Below, in pieces: positions 46,158 through 54,915 of a DNA stretch of 64,000 bases. The stretch comes from Synechococcales cyanobacterium C42_A2020_086 (GTDB taxonomy: Bacteria; Cyanobacteriota; Cyanobacteriia; Elainellales; Elainellaceae): NCBI GenBank assembly GCA_015272325.1, contig JACYLU010000028.1:186001-250000 (forward strand), written 5' to 3'. A program made the position numbers and the translations under genes. Under the pieces are notes generated by a model. The model searched no databases, was not told the origin of the DNA, and was given only the letters and a program-made list of their open reading frames with translations. Within the stretch, counting starts at the first letter, position 1, and every line of letters starts with the position of its first letter.

Positions 46158-46646
46158 ATGAGCGCCATGACCAATGATGCAGACCGCGATCGCGCTTCAG
46201 ACCATGCCTCAGACGTTGTTCCCGAGTTTTGGCAAGGAGTAGAAGAATTTAATCAGCAGCAATTTTACCAATGCCACGACACCCTAGAAGCAATTTGGAT
46301 GACAGCCGTGGAGCCACAGAAAACCTTCTATCAGGGCATTTTGCAGGTTGCAGTCGCCCTCTACCACCTCGGCAACCAAAATCAGCGGGGTGCCGTCATT
46401 CTATTAGGGGAGGGTATTCACCGGCTGCGGCGCTATGGTCCAAGCTATGCCAATGTTGATCTCGATGGTTTTGTTCGCCAGAGTACTGCGCTGCTGAGCC
46501 AGCTCCAACAGGCTGATGCTACCCAAGTGGCTGCCATTGCCCTTGCGATGTCTGAGCCGCGTGGCACCCTGCCCGAAGGTATTGAGTTGCCTTATCTAAT
46601 GAAAGTAGGAGCCGATACCGAACCTGATTTTGGGATCAGTAGGTAG
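46158..46646 (+). CDS. DUF309-domain protein
   Basis: A 162-residue helical protein with the DUF309 core: FWQGVEEFNQQQFYQCHDTL then EAIWMTAVEPQKTFYQGILQ. The HDTLE..W motif is diagnostic. Function unknown. Start codons at 46158 and 46167 are both possible; the longer frame is rejected because its first 48 residues are translated from the tandem repeats. Confidence 0.8.
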   Translation: MSAMTNDADRDRASDHASDVVPEFWQGVEEFNQQQFYQCHDTLEAIWMTAVEPQKTFYQGILQVAVALYHLGNQNQRGAVILLGEGIHRLRRYGPSYANVDLDGFVRQSTALLSQLQQADATQVAAIALAMSEPRGTLPEGIELPYLMKVGADTEPDFGISR

Positions 46647-46739
46647 AGTAGGTAGTCCAGTCCGGTTTATGGCCGCAGGGAAGCCGCAATTTCGACTCAA
46701 TCCACTAAACTTGAAAGATAAAACTCGCCCGATAGAGCT

Positions 46740-47258
46740 ATGGTGTCTGCTTCTCGTTTGCCTATCACGCTATTTCGTCAATTGGGAGTGACGGCTTGCT
46801 CCGTCTCGGCAATGCTAGCAGCCTTTGCTGCCCCAACCACGCCCAATGCTGCACTCGCTCAGGCCACCGCCCCTGGGCAAGCCTTGACGCTGCGAGCTGA
46901 TGTTCAGGAGGCAAACGCAATCACCGGCGTGATTACTGCCCGTGGTAATGTGCAAATCAACTATCCGGCACGACAAATTCAGGCAACGTCGGTGCAAGCA
47001 CAATACTACAGCCGCGAAAAGCGGATTGTGCTACAGGGCGATGTGTATGTGCTGCAAGGTGGCAACAGCCTACGCGGCGAGACCATTACCTACCTAATCG
47101 ATGAAGGGCGTTTTGTGGCCTTGCCAGATACCGGGCAGCAGGTTGAGTCGATCTATCTAGTGCAAGACGCCAACCCCCCCACAACTGGTCCTGCTCCAGC
47201 TGGGGAGCCACCGTTTAATCCGAAGCCGGAATTCAAACCTCCCATCAGCCCTCCTTAG
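46740..47258 (+). CDS. lptA: LPS-transport periplasmic bridge protein LptA/OstA-like
   Basis: A 172-residue exported protein with a signal peptide (cleavage near ALAQA) and an OstA/LptA beta-jellyroll domain (VITARGNVQINYPARQIQAT, then KRIVLQGDVYVLQGGNSLRG). It would carry lipopolysaccharide across the periplasm. A Pro-rich tail ends the protein. First of three lpt genes in the same direction. Confidence 0.88.
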   Translation: MVSASRLPITLFRQLGVTACSVSAMLAAFAAPTTPNAALAQATAPGQALTLRADVQEANAITGVITARGNVQINYPARQIQATSVQAQYYSREKRIVLQGDVYVLQGGNSLRGETITYLIDEGRFVALPDTGQQVESIYLVQDANPPTTGPAPAGEPPFNPKPEFKPPISPP

Positions 47259-47372
47259 CAACCAAGAGCTTAAAGCCTTTCATGGCGTTGGTTCTCACTG
47301 TCTCTGGGTGTAGCTGCCTTTGATACAATCAAGACCATTCTGTTTCTGCACCGCTGTCTTGGGAGCCTGTCG

Positions 47373-48101
47373 TTGAAAATTGTCCTAGAGAATATTCACA
47401 AGTCTTACGGCAGGCGCGTTGTGGTGAGTCGCGTTTACCTCTCTGTGGCGCGGGGAGAAATTGTAGGACTGCTAGGACCCAACGGAGCAGGAAAAACCAC
47501 TACCTTCTACATTGCTACTGGCCTAGAGAAACCTGACCAAGGTAAGGTGTGGCTCAACGACCGCGACATCACAACCCTGCCCATGCACGAGCGGGCGCGG
47601 CTAGGCATCAGCTACTTGGCTCAGGAACCCAGTGTGTTTCGCAATCTTAGCGTTCAGGACAATCTGCGCTTGGTGCTGCAGCAAACGCGCGTTCCTGCCC
47701 ACGAGCGTTCCAGGCGTTTACAAGATCTGTTGAAAGAGTTTCGCTTGGAAAAAGTGGCCCACACACTGGGAGTGCGGGTCTCGGGTGGGGAGCGACGACG
47801 AACTGAGATTGCCCGGGCTCTAGCGGCCGGACCTAATGGTCCAGATTTTTTGTTTCTGGATGAACCCTTTGCCGGGATTGATCCAATCGCCGTGGCGGAG
47901 ATTCAGCAAATTATCGCTCGCCTGCGAGAACGGCAAATGGGCATTCTGATCACAGATCACAACGTACGGGAAACTCTAGCCATCATCGATCGAGCTTACA
48001 TCATGCGCGATGGACAAATCCTGGCATCCGGCAGCGCCGAGGAGCTATACGCCAATCCCTTGGTGCGTCAATATTACTTAGGAGATGGTTTCCAAATTTA
48101 G
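47373..48101 (+). CDS. lptB: LPS-transport ATPase LptB
   Basis: A 242-residue ABC ATPase that drives lipopolysaccharide extraction. Walker [10 protein letters not shown], signature VSGGERRR, Walker [14 protein letters not shown], and the LptB-type [10 protein letters not shown] switch region are all present. The start is a TTG, as the frame begins exactly at the conserved [12 protein letters not shown]. The stop codon is part of a 12-bp tandem duplication. Confidence 0.92.
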   Translation: MKIVLENIHKSYGRRVVVSRVYLSVARGEIVGLLGPNGAGKTTTFYIATGLEKPDQGKVWLNDRDITTLPMHERARLGISYLAQEPSVFRNLSVQDNLRLVLQQTRVPAHERSRRLQDLLKEFRLEKVAHTLGVRVSGGERRRTEIARALAAGPNGPDFLFLDEPFAGIDPIAVAEIQQIIARLRERQMGILITDHNVRETLAIIDRAYIMRDGQILASGSAEELYANPLVRQYYLGDGFQI

Positions 48102-48121
48102 GTTCCCAGTTAGGTTCCCAA
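48098..48121. repeat. 12-bp tandem duplication at the lptB stop codon
   Basis: TTAGGTTCCCAG is followed by TTAGGTTCCCAA. The first copy contains the lptB stop codon (48099-48101), and the second repeats the TAG out of use. Confidence 0.92.
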
Positions 48122-48149
48122 TCGAGTTATTCGCTTCTTGTGTTGTGGT

Positions 48150-49331
48150 ATGACCCTTGGTTTTCCCAAGTCCCCTCGCTTTCCGCTTTGGGACAGGTGT
48201 CTCAAGCTATCGGTTCTGGATCGCTATATTGCCTCCGAACTGACCCTGCCCTTTCTGTTTGGAGTGGGGGCCTTTTCCTCACTGGGGGTTTCCATTGATG
48301 CGCTGTTTGAGCTGATTCGCCGCGTCACCGAGTCGGGGTTGCCGCTGTCGATTGCGTTACAAGTGCTGCTGCTGAAGTTTCCTCAGTTCATTGCCTATGC
48401 GTTTCCGATGTCGATTCTGCTGGCAAACCTGATGACCTACAGCCGCCTCTCGGGAGACAGTGAGCTGATCGCACTAAAAGCCTGCGGCGTCAGCATCTAT
48501 CGTATGGTAATGCCCGCGTTGGCTGTGTGTCTGTTAGTGACTGGACTGACCTTTGCTTTCAACGAGTTGCTGGTGCCGGCGGCAAACTATCAGGCAACGC
48601 TGACGCTGGCTCAAGCACTCAACGACGACGATCCAGCTTTTCAGGAGCACAATATTCTCTATCAAGAGTTCAGACCCGTCGAGGATGAGGATGGCAAGAA
48701 AAAAGACATGCTCTCTCGGCTGTTTTACGCCAAAGAGTTTGATGGTGAGCAGATGTTGGGGCTGACAATTCTCGATTTCTCTCAGTCCGGGCTAGACCAA
48801 ATTGTGAGTGCTCAATCCGCGGTCTGGAACCCGAGAGAGAAAGTCTGGGATTTTGCCAATGGCACTATCTACATCGTCTCGGCTGATGGATCCTTCCGCA
48901 ATATCGTCAAGTTCGATAATCAGCAGCTCAAGTTGCCTCGGGCACCGCTCGATCTCGCCTCGCAGCCGCGGGATTATGACGAAATGAATATTGCCCAATC
49001 ACTGGAATACCTGGAACTCTTGCAGCAAAGCGGCGACAAAGACAAGATTCAGAAGCTGAAAGTGCGAATTCATCAGAAATACGCTCTGCCCTTTGTCTGC
49101 GTTGCCTTTGGTTTGGTGGGGGCAGCACTGGGGTCACAATTGAGCCGTTCGGGTGGACGAGCCACTAGCTTTGCGATTAGCCTAGTCATTATTTTCAGCT
49201 ATTACCTGCTGGCCGTTGTGTTTGGTTCCATTGCCCAACTGGGAATTATTTCGCCGATGCTGGGGGCTTGGTTCCCCAATTTATTTGGATTGGCGGCTGC
49301 CGGGTGGCTGCTGTTTCGCTCTTCCCGTTGA
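48150..49331 (+). CDS. lptF: LPS-transport permease LptF/LptG family
   Basis: A 393-residue YjgP/YjgQ-family permease: membrane helices near the N-terminus (VLDRYIASELTLPFLFG) and a C-terminal group (GRATSFAISLVIIFSYYLL and the following helix), with a periplasmic jellyroll domain between. It extracts lipopolysaccharide with LptB. Cyanobacteria often have a single such permease gene. The ATG at 48150 is preferred over an upstream alternative start. It follows lptB by 48 bases. Confidence 0.88.
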   Translation: MTLGFPKSPRFPLWDRCLKLSVLDRYIASELTLPFLFGVGAFSSLGVSIDALFELIRRVTESGLPLSIALQVLLLKFPQFIAYAFPMSILLANLMTYSRLSGDSELIALKACGVSIYRMVMPALAVCLLVTGLTFAFNELLVPAANYQATLTLAQALNDDDPAFQEHNILYQEFRPVEDEDGKKKDMLSRLFYAKEFDGEQMLGLTILDFSQSGLDQIVSAQSAVWNPREKVWDFANGTIYIVSADGSFRNIVKFDNQQLKLPRAPLDLASQPRDYDEMNIAQSLEYLELLQQSGDKDKIQKLKVRIHQKYALPFVCVAFGLVGAALGSQLSRSGGRATSFAISLVIIFSYYLLAVVFGSIAQLGIISPMLGAWFPNLFGLAAAGWLLFRSSR

Positions 49332-49396
49332 TTCTGGGGTGCTCTTCCGTCAGGTTGCGTGTTAAAACCGATACATTATATACGGAGGCTTGACCT

Positions 49397-50581
49397 ATGC
49401 CTGCTCGCCCTTCCCCATCGCTGCGCTATCTGAAAGCTCGCCTACGGGTGTTGCTCAAACGTCCCATGATGTGGGGTTCAGGCTTAGTGGTTTTTCTGGC
49501 TGTTGGGTTCCTCTTGGAATCTTGGACAACGCCGCAGTCCTTCCTAGGACTCCTTCCGGCGGAATGGCTATTCTCTGGGGGAGAAGTGGTGAACGACCCC
49601 TCGAGCAGCGATCCAGCACCAGAGCCGATGTTAGAGCCGGCTGCGGATGTGTCCGATGTCATCGGCAGTACGCTGCCATCGCCTGAGGCAACCGATGGGC
49701 TGACTTCGCTCGATGCATCTCGGTCGGCAATTGTTACTGACCCCAAGCTCGACCCACTGCTGGCACAGCCCTTGTTAGGATTACCCTCATCGTCCCAGTC
49801 TGATAGCTCATCTGATAGTTCATCAGATCGCCGCTCGCGCCGCAATGTCTTCAGTCGCTCTCGCAGTAGTCTCACCAGCAAGCCTGATCTATCGCTATCC
49901 GATCCGGATACCCCTTCCTTCCTAGGCAGGCTCGATAGTGAGCAAGCGACTTCGCCAATGCCTTTGGGAAGCAGCCCGGCAACTAGCACCTCATCGGCAG
50001 CATCGGCTACCTCACCGTCGGCAATCAATCCTTTGCAGTCGGCGCTGGAGCGGTCAAGCAGCACAGGTCAACCCGCTTCCCTGCCGCACAGTATGACGAC
50101 TTCAGGTGCTCCTGGCAATTCCTCGTCCCAGGTGCCTGGGGTATCTGAACCGTCCTCCGCGCCCTTCGGCCTGCCCGCTGCCCCAGCAGGATGGACCCAA
50201 TCGATGCCAGGACAACCTCCCTCCTATTTTCCGCAGACCTCGCCGAACCCAGGCACCACCGGCTACACCATGCCGCCTGCCTTCCGAACGCCAGCCAACA
50301 CGCCCTCGCAGTTTGGCACCTATAGCGGCAGCTCCAGCGCCATCACGCCGCCAACAAGTATCGCGCCTGCAGGGCCTACTGCTCCGTCGCTGGCTCCGGC
50401 AGTGCCCCAACCTAGTTTCGGCTCCTACAGTACCCCTTCCAGTTCCACCGCTGCTCCAACCCCAGACTTTTCCGGCGTCCAGTCGCCTCAAGCCGCCCCG
50501 ACAGCCCCCTTTTCGGTACCTCGGACGCCTCCTGGTCGCACTATCGGCGGCGGTGAAATCAACACTTTCTCCAATCCGTAG
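49397..50581 (+). CDS. Pro/Ser-rich membrane-anchored protein of the lpt cluster
   Basis: A 394-residue protein with a basic N-terminus, one membrane helix (about 25-45) and a long low-complexity tail of Ser, Pro, Thr, Ala and Gly, with an Asp/Ser-rich block (about 130-165, SDSSSDSSSDRRSRRNV). No folded domain is recognised. By topology the tail would lie in the periplasm and could span it or bind the cell wall. It follows lptF by 65 bases in the same direction; a role in envelope assembly is inference. Confidence 0.6.
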   Translation: MPARPSPSLRYLKARLRVLLKRPMMWGSGLVVFLAVGFLLESWTTPQSFLGLLPAEWLFSGGEVVNDPSSSDPAPEPMLEPAADVSDVIGSTLPSPEATDGLTSLDASRSAIVTDPKLDPLLAQPLLGLPSSSQSDSSSDSSSDRRSRRNVFSRSRSSLTSKPDLSLSDPDTPSFLGRLDSEQATSPMPLGSSPATSTSSAASATSPSAINPLQSALERSSSTGQPASLPHSMTTSGAPGNSSSQVPGVSEPSSAPFGLPAAPAGWTQSMPGQPPSYFPQTSPNPGTTGYTMPPAFRTPANTPSQFGTYSGSSSAITPPTSIAPAGPTAPSLAPAVPQPSFGSYSTPSSSTAAPTPDFSGVQSPQAAPTAPFSVPRTPPGRTIGGGEINTFSNP

Positions 50582-50624
50582 GACCCAGCCCCAGCTCAGA
50601 AGCCCTCCCTGCCTAAACCGAGAA

Positions 50625-50641
50625 CCCCTCGAGGTGAGGGG
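50625..50641. terminator. GC-rich hairpin between convergent genes
   Basis: CCCCTC, loop GAGGT, GAGGGG form a 6-bp GC-only stem between the Pro/Ser-rich gene and icd. There is no T-run, so it is a stem-loop that may protect or end transcripts in either direction. Confidence 0.45.
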
Positions 50642-50707
50642 GGCTTAAGCGATGAGGCTGCCATCCCAGTCTCAAGCATCGCAGGCGTTCATCTCAAGCA
50701 TCCCATT

Positions 50708-52135
50708 TCAAGCGTCAAAGTGACGGATGATCGCCTCGGCAAACTCGGAGCACTTCAGGGGCGGCTCAACGGGCGGTTCCATCAGACGAGCCAAATCGTA
50801 AGTGACTTCGCGATTGGAAATGGCTGCACCAATGCCCCGCTTGATAAGATCGGCTGCCTCCTGCCAGCCCAGATATTCCAGCATCATCACGCCTGACAAA
50901 ATCACCGAGCCGGGATTGATTCGATCTAAGCCAGCATGTTTGGGGGCTGTGCCGTGGGTGGCCTCAAAGATAGCGCACTCGTCCCCAATATTGGCTCCTG
51001 GACCCATGCCCAAGCCGCCAACAATCGCTGCCGCTGCATCGGAAAGGTAGTCGCCGTTCAGGTTCATGGTCGCCAAAATTGAGTATTCGTCAGGGCGAGT
51101 TTGGATCTGCTGAAAAATACTGTCGGCAATCCGGTCGTTCACCATCACCTTGTCTTTCCACTGCCCGCTGCCGTGGGTAGACCAGATGCTGTCAAGCACC
51201 GACTGCACCTCCTGGCAGATCTTCCGCTGCTTGTCTTCGGTGAGGGCGTCGTAGCCGGGTTCGATCTGGCGGGCATTGTCTTCAATGCTGAGGTCGGGGT
51301 TGCGCTCTTTATTGCTGAGAATCCAGGATTCGCGCTCGGTAATGCACTCGTTGCGAAACTCACTCACGGCTAGCTCGTAGCCCCAGTCACGGAATGCCCC
51401 CTCGGTGTACTTCATGATGTTGCCTTTGTGCACCAAGGTCACCATTTGCTTGGATTTGGGTAGCCGCAAGGCATGGCGGATCGCCCGACGCACCAGCCGC
51501 TGAGACCCTGTTTTACTGATCGGCTTGATGCCAATACCCGAGTCGAGGGGAATTTGCTTCTTGCCGTGCTCAGGGGTAGAGGGAATCAGGTCTTCGTTGA
51601 GGATCTTGATCAGCCGCTCGCCAATCTCGCTGCCTTGCTTCCATTCGATGCCCAGGTAAATATCTTCAGTGTTCTCGCGATAAATAATCACATCGAGCTT
51701 TTCTGGCGTTTTATGGGGCGATGGCGTGCCGGCATAGTATTTGCAGGGACGAATGCAGGCATAGAGGTCGAAAATTTGCCGCAGCGCCACATTCAGCGAG
51801 CGAATTCCGCCGCCAATCGGGGTCGTCAGCGGACCTTTGATCGCCACACCGTACTCGCGAATGGCAGTTAGAGTGTCTTCAGGCAAATATTGGTAGGTCC
51901 CATAAACCTCACAGGCTTCATCGCCAGCGTAGACCTTGAACCAAACAATGGATCGCTGCCCCCCGTAAGCTTGAGCCACAGCAGCATCAAAGACGCGCTG
52001 AGCAGCGGGCCAAATGTCTACCCCTGTACCATCTCCCCGAATGAAGGGAATAATAGGGTCATCTGGAACAATAGGCTCACCTTGGTTGAAGGTGATACGG
52101 GTTCCCACGGACGGGGGGGTAATTTTCTCGTACAT
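50708..52135 (-). CDS. icd: NADP-dependent isocitrate dehydrogenase
   Basis: Oxidative decarboxylation of isocitrate to 2-oxoglutarate, the carbon skeleton for ammonia assimilation. At 475 residues it matches the cyanobacterial type, longer than the E. coli enzyme by an internal insert (about 280-330). The substrate loop [13 protein letters not shown] holds the phosphate-site serine, and the nucleotide-binding GTAPKHAG region is conserved. The icd genes of cyanobacteria are often NtcA-activated; no NtcA box was found within 200 bases upstream. Confidence 0.93.
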   Translation of the reverse strand: MYEKITPPSVGTRITFNQGEPIVPDDPIIPFIRGDGTGVDIWPAAQRVFDAAVAQAYGGQRSIVWFKVYAGDEACEVYGTYQYLPEDTLTAIREYGVAIKGPLTTPIGGGIRSLNVALRQIFDLYACIRPCKYYAGTPSPHKTPEKLDVIIYRENTEDIYLGIEWKQGSEIGERLIKILNEDLIPSTPEHGKKQIPLDSGIGIKPISKTGSQRLVRRAIRHALRLPKSKQMVTLVHKGNIMKYTEGAFRDWGYELAVSEFRNECITERESWILSNKERNPDLSIEDNARQIEPGYDALTEDKQRKICQEVQSVLDSIWSTHGSGQWKDKVMVNDRIADSIFQQIQTRPDEYSILATMNLNGDYLSDAAAAIVGGLGMGPGANIGDECAIFEATHGTAPKHAGLDRINPGSVILSGVMMLEYLGWQEAADLIKRGIGAAISNREVTYDLARLMEPPVEPPLKCSEFAEAIIRHFDA

Positions 52136-52667
52136 ACCTGCGGCAACTCCTGTACAGCGGCACGATAATTCAAACTGTAGATTAGTAGATTATCAGGGTA
52201 ATGTTCTGGATTCACCGTTGGGGTCTAGGAAGGAACATGTGCGGCCCTCCATCCTTCAACGGCTGTGAATCACTACCGATACTCCGACTGTAGATTAGCG
52301 GATCTGCAGCTCGAGAATGATGCATCTTGAACAAAACTGCTGTCTTGGATGGAAACGATGAACTCAAGAGCCGGTTTTCCAGGCTTTCCAAGGGGTAATT
52401 GACCGCAATCGGCGGAGTGCCGTCGGCTATCTTAGAAAAGTCTCATCATTACTCTGAGGATTATTCTGTATCGTGAGTATGAGTGTGGATGTCGCTACCC
52501 GCACTGACTCAACCCCATGTCTGGCAGTCTGCAGCAGGTGCTCTTTCCCATCCTCGTTTCTTCTCGCTGATGGATGACCGTTTCAACCGAACCGTTTGAG
52601 CTGAGCCAGGTGAACTGGATGGAGCAACGGCATTAGTGTCCATTGTTAGGGTTATGTGGAAGTTGGA
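52136..52667. other. Spacer between icd and the response regulator
   Basis: No gene is supported in about 530 bases. It includes CTGTAGATTAGTAGATT and a second CTGTAGATTAGCGGATC copy about 100 bases away, of unknown meaning. Confidence 0.4.
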
Positions 52668-53354
52668 ATGAAACGAATTCTACTTGTAGATGATGACATC
52701 ACCTTGAGAACGGCATTGATTCGATATTTGCAGAATCGGGGATATTCCGTTCAAGAAGCCAGCTCTGGTGCTGAAGGGCTGGCGTTATTTGAGCAAAATC
52801 CACCTGACGTGATTGTTTCCGATGTCGTCATGCCAGAAATGGACGGGCTGGAGTTTTGCCGGCGGCTGCGGGCAAGTCGTTCTGGGCAGCTGGTGCCGTT
52901 CATCTTTCTGTCGAGCCGCAAGGATGTAGATGATCGAGTGCAGGGGCATCAAATTGGAGCGGATGATTATCTAGTCAAGCCGTTTGAACCCAAGGAGCTG
53001 GTCGCCAAGATCGAAGCGCAGTTGGAACGTTCACGCCGCATGCATTCTGAGATTATTCGCTTGATGCAGCAATCGGTCGGTAGTGTCGCGCCGGCGGGTC
53101 CTGTGCCTCAACCTAGCTTGCCGACACCACAGCCGCTGCCGCTGACGCCTGCCGAAGAAAAGGTGTTTTGGGAGGTGATTCAAGGATTCACCAACAAGCA
53201 AATCGGCGATCGGCTGTTTGTGAGTCCGCGCACAGTGCAAACCCACCTCAGCAATATTCTCAGCAAGCTACACCTCGAAAGCCGCTCGCAGTTGATTCGC
53301 TATGCCTTTGAGCGGGGTTACCGTCCCCCCATCGAGAAACCCGAGGTAGAGTAA
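52668..53354 (+). CDS. NarL/LuxR-type response regulator
   Basis: A 228-residue response regulator. The receiver domain (about 1-120) has acidic residues in LLVDDDITL, the phosphoacceptor Asp in VIVSDVVMPEMDG, and the Lys in YLVKPFEPKEL. A Pro-rich linker precedes a LuxR-type helix-turn-helix (about 165-220; GFTNKQIGDRLFVSPRTVQT). The ATG at 52668 has a GGAAG just before it and is preferred over the upstream GTG. No sensor kinase is adjacent. Confidence 0.88.
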   Translation: MKRILLVDDDITLRTALIRYLQNRGYSVQEASSGAEGLALFEQNPPDVIVSDVVMPEMDGLEFCRRLRASRSGQLVPFIFLSSRKDVDDRVQGHQIGADDYLVKPFEPKELVAKIEAQLERSRRMHSEIIRLMQQSVGSVAPAGPVPQPSLPTPQPLPLTPAEEKVFWEVIQGFTNKQIGDRLFVSPRTVQTHLSNILSKLHLESRSQLIRYAFERGYRPPIEKPEVE

Positions 53355-53382
53355 TCACGAAAAGCCAGCAAAAGCAATGCGG

Positions 53383-53394
53383 CGGGTTAACCCG
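53383..53394. promoter_or_regulatory. 12-bp perfect palindrome
   Basis: CGGGTTAACCCG lies between the response regulator and the nucleotidyltransferase gene. It could be an operator; chance is possible for a palindrome of this size. Confidence 0.25.
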
Positions 53395-53482
53395 TGGAGC
53401 GCAGCACTTGTCCAGGATGCGTCTCTCAAATGGGCGGAACTAGTGCGAAGATGGATGGGAAAACGTTGGACCGTTGTTTTGT

Positions 53483-53977
53483 ATGGCTGCTGCGGTTTAC
53501 ACCCTCATCGACTTGCAACACCAGATTGCTGCCCATCCCGAGCAGTGGCGTCCTCTGATCTTTACAAACGGCTGCTTCGACTTGCTGCACGCTGGACATG
53601 TTCGCTATCTACAGGCGGCCAAAGCCCTGGGCAAAGCGCTAGTGGTTGGCTTAAACAGCGATGCGTCGGTCGCTCAGATTAAACCTGCCGCTCCAGGGTT
53701 TCCGGCCCGCCCCATTGTGCCCGAGCAGCAGCGAGCCGAAGTGTTGGCTGCCCTGAAGCCAGTCGATGCGGTAGTGATCTTTGCTGAATCTACGGCAACG
53801 GCGACGGTAGCTGCCCTGCAACCCGATATTTACGTCAAAGGGGGCGATTATCGTCTCGATACACTGCCTGAAGCAGAGGCCGTTCAGTCCTACGGTGGGC
53901 GCATTGAACTGATTACCATTGAGGTTGCAAGTTCTACCAGCGCCATCATTCAGCGCATTTTGGCGGCTCGGGCTTGA
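53483..53977 (+). CDS. HldE/RfaE-type nucleotidyltransferase
   Basis: A 164-residue cytidylyltransferase-fold protein matching the C-terminal half of HldE (D-glycero-beta-D-manno-heptose-1-phosphate adenylyltransferase). The nucleotide-binding motif FTNGCFDLLHAGHVRYL and the VKGGDY and ASSTSAII motifs are present. It is a stand-alone domain; the kinase half is not adjacent. The sugar substrate in this organism is not certain. The ATG at 53483 is preferred over an upstream in-frame start. Confidence 0.82.
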   Translation: MAAAVYTLIDLQHQIAAHPEQWRPLIFTNGCFDLLHAGHVRYLQAAKALGKALVVGLNSDASVAQIKPAAPGFPARPIVPEQQRAEVLAALKPVDAVVIFAESTATATVAALQPDIYVKGGDYRLDTLPEAEAVQSYGGRIELITIEVASSTSAIIQRILAARA

Positions 53978-54130
53978 GGTGGCACGGCGGCAGAGGGATT
54001 GCTAACCGAATCGCCGTGGCGAGGGCAGTCAATCAGGGATAATAGAGACTGAATGTCCTGTGCATCAGGATTAGGTAGCCCTTGGTCTGCCCGATTTGTC
54101 TGCTGAAATCCATAAAAATTTCTTTTATCC

Positions 54131-54901
54131 ATGCCTGACGTGCAGCCTTCTCAAATTCCTGCTAATCCTTCGGTGGAGGCGGCTTCCCCCGAGGCCGATG
54201 CAACCGAATTTATGACGCAATTTTTAGAGCGCCTGCGGACTGAATCCCTAAAAAACCAGCTGCAAATGGTTGCGGAATTGGCCGCGGCTGGGGAATCTGG
54301 GCTAACGGTGCTGATGCGGTTTCTGCAAGAGCGGCAAGCCTGTACCGCGGGATTGATCGAAGGCAAGGTCTATCAAACCTTGGTAGAGCAAACCCATCAG
54401 CCGCTCGTTCAGGAGTTTTTGACCACTCGCTTTCCCCAGGGAATTGTGCCGCTGCGTTCGGAGCGGGGTGTAGACTACCTGCCGCTGCAACGGTTGCTGG
54501 CTCAGCAAGATTTTCAAGCTGCCGACCGTCTCACGCTGGAAAATCTCTGCCAGTTGGCAGGACCGCCGGCGGTTCAGCGCAAATGGCTGTATTTTACCGA
54601 GGTCGAGAAGTTCCCCGTCACCGATCTCCAAACGATTGATCGGCTGTGGCGCGTGCATTCCCTCGGTCGCTTTGGCTTTTCGGTACAGCGCGAGCTGTGG
54701 CTGGGCACTGGCAAAAACTGGGACAAGCTCTGGCCGCAGATTGGCTGGCGAGAGGGCAATACCTGGACGCGCTATCCCCAGGAATTTATCTGGAACCTGA
54801 GTGCCCCCAAAGGACATTTACCGCTGTCTAATCAACTGCGCGGTGTGCGAGTGATTGCAGCTCTACTGACTCATCCTGCCTGGGAGGATTATGATGGCTA
54901 G
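54131..54901 (+). CDS. gun4: GUN4, regulator of Mg-chelatase
   Basis: A 256-residue protein with an N-terminal helical domain (about 25-100) and the GUN4 core (about 105-245): GVDYLPLQRLLAQQDFQAAD, RKWLYFTEVEKFP and RLWRVHSLGRFGFSVQ are its porphyrin-binding elements. GUN4 binds protoporphyrin IX and Mg-protoporphyrin and stimulates Mg-chelatase in chlorophyll synthesis. The length matches single-copy cyanobacterial Gun4 with a slightly longer N-terminus rather than the multi-domain paralogues. Confidence 0.9.
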   Translation: MPDVQPSQIPANPSVEAASPEADATEFMTQFLERLRTESLKNQLQMVAELAAAGESGLTVLMRFLQERQACTAGLIEGKVYQTLVEQTHQPLVQEFLTTRFPQGIVPLRSERGVDYLPLQRLLAQQDFQAADRLTLENLCQLAGPPAVQRKWLYFTEVEKFPVTDLQTIDRLWRVHSLGRFGFSVQRELWLGTGKNWDKLWPQIGWREGNTWTRYPQEFIWNLSAPKGHLPLSNQLRGVRVIAALLTHPAWEDYDG

Positions 54902-54915
54902 AAGGCTGCCTAGAG

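Noticed and set aside
52136-52330. NtcA operator upstream of icd
   Set aside because: CTGTAGATTAGTAGATT has the left half only; no GTA-N8-TAC match is present.
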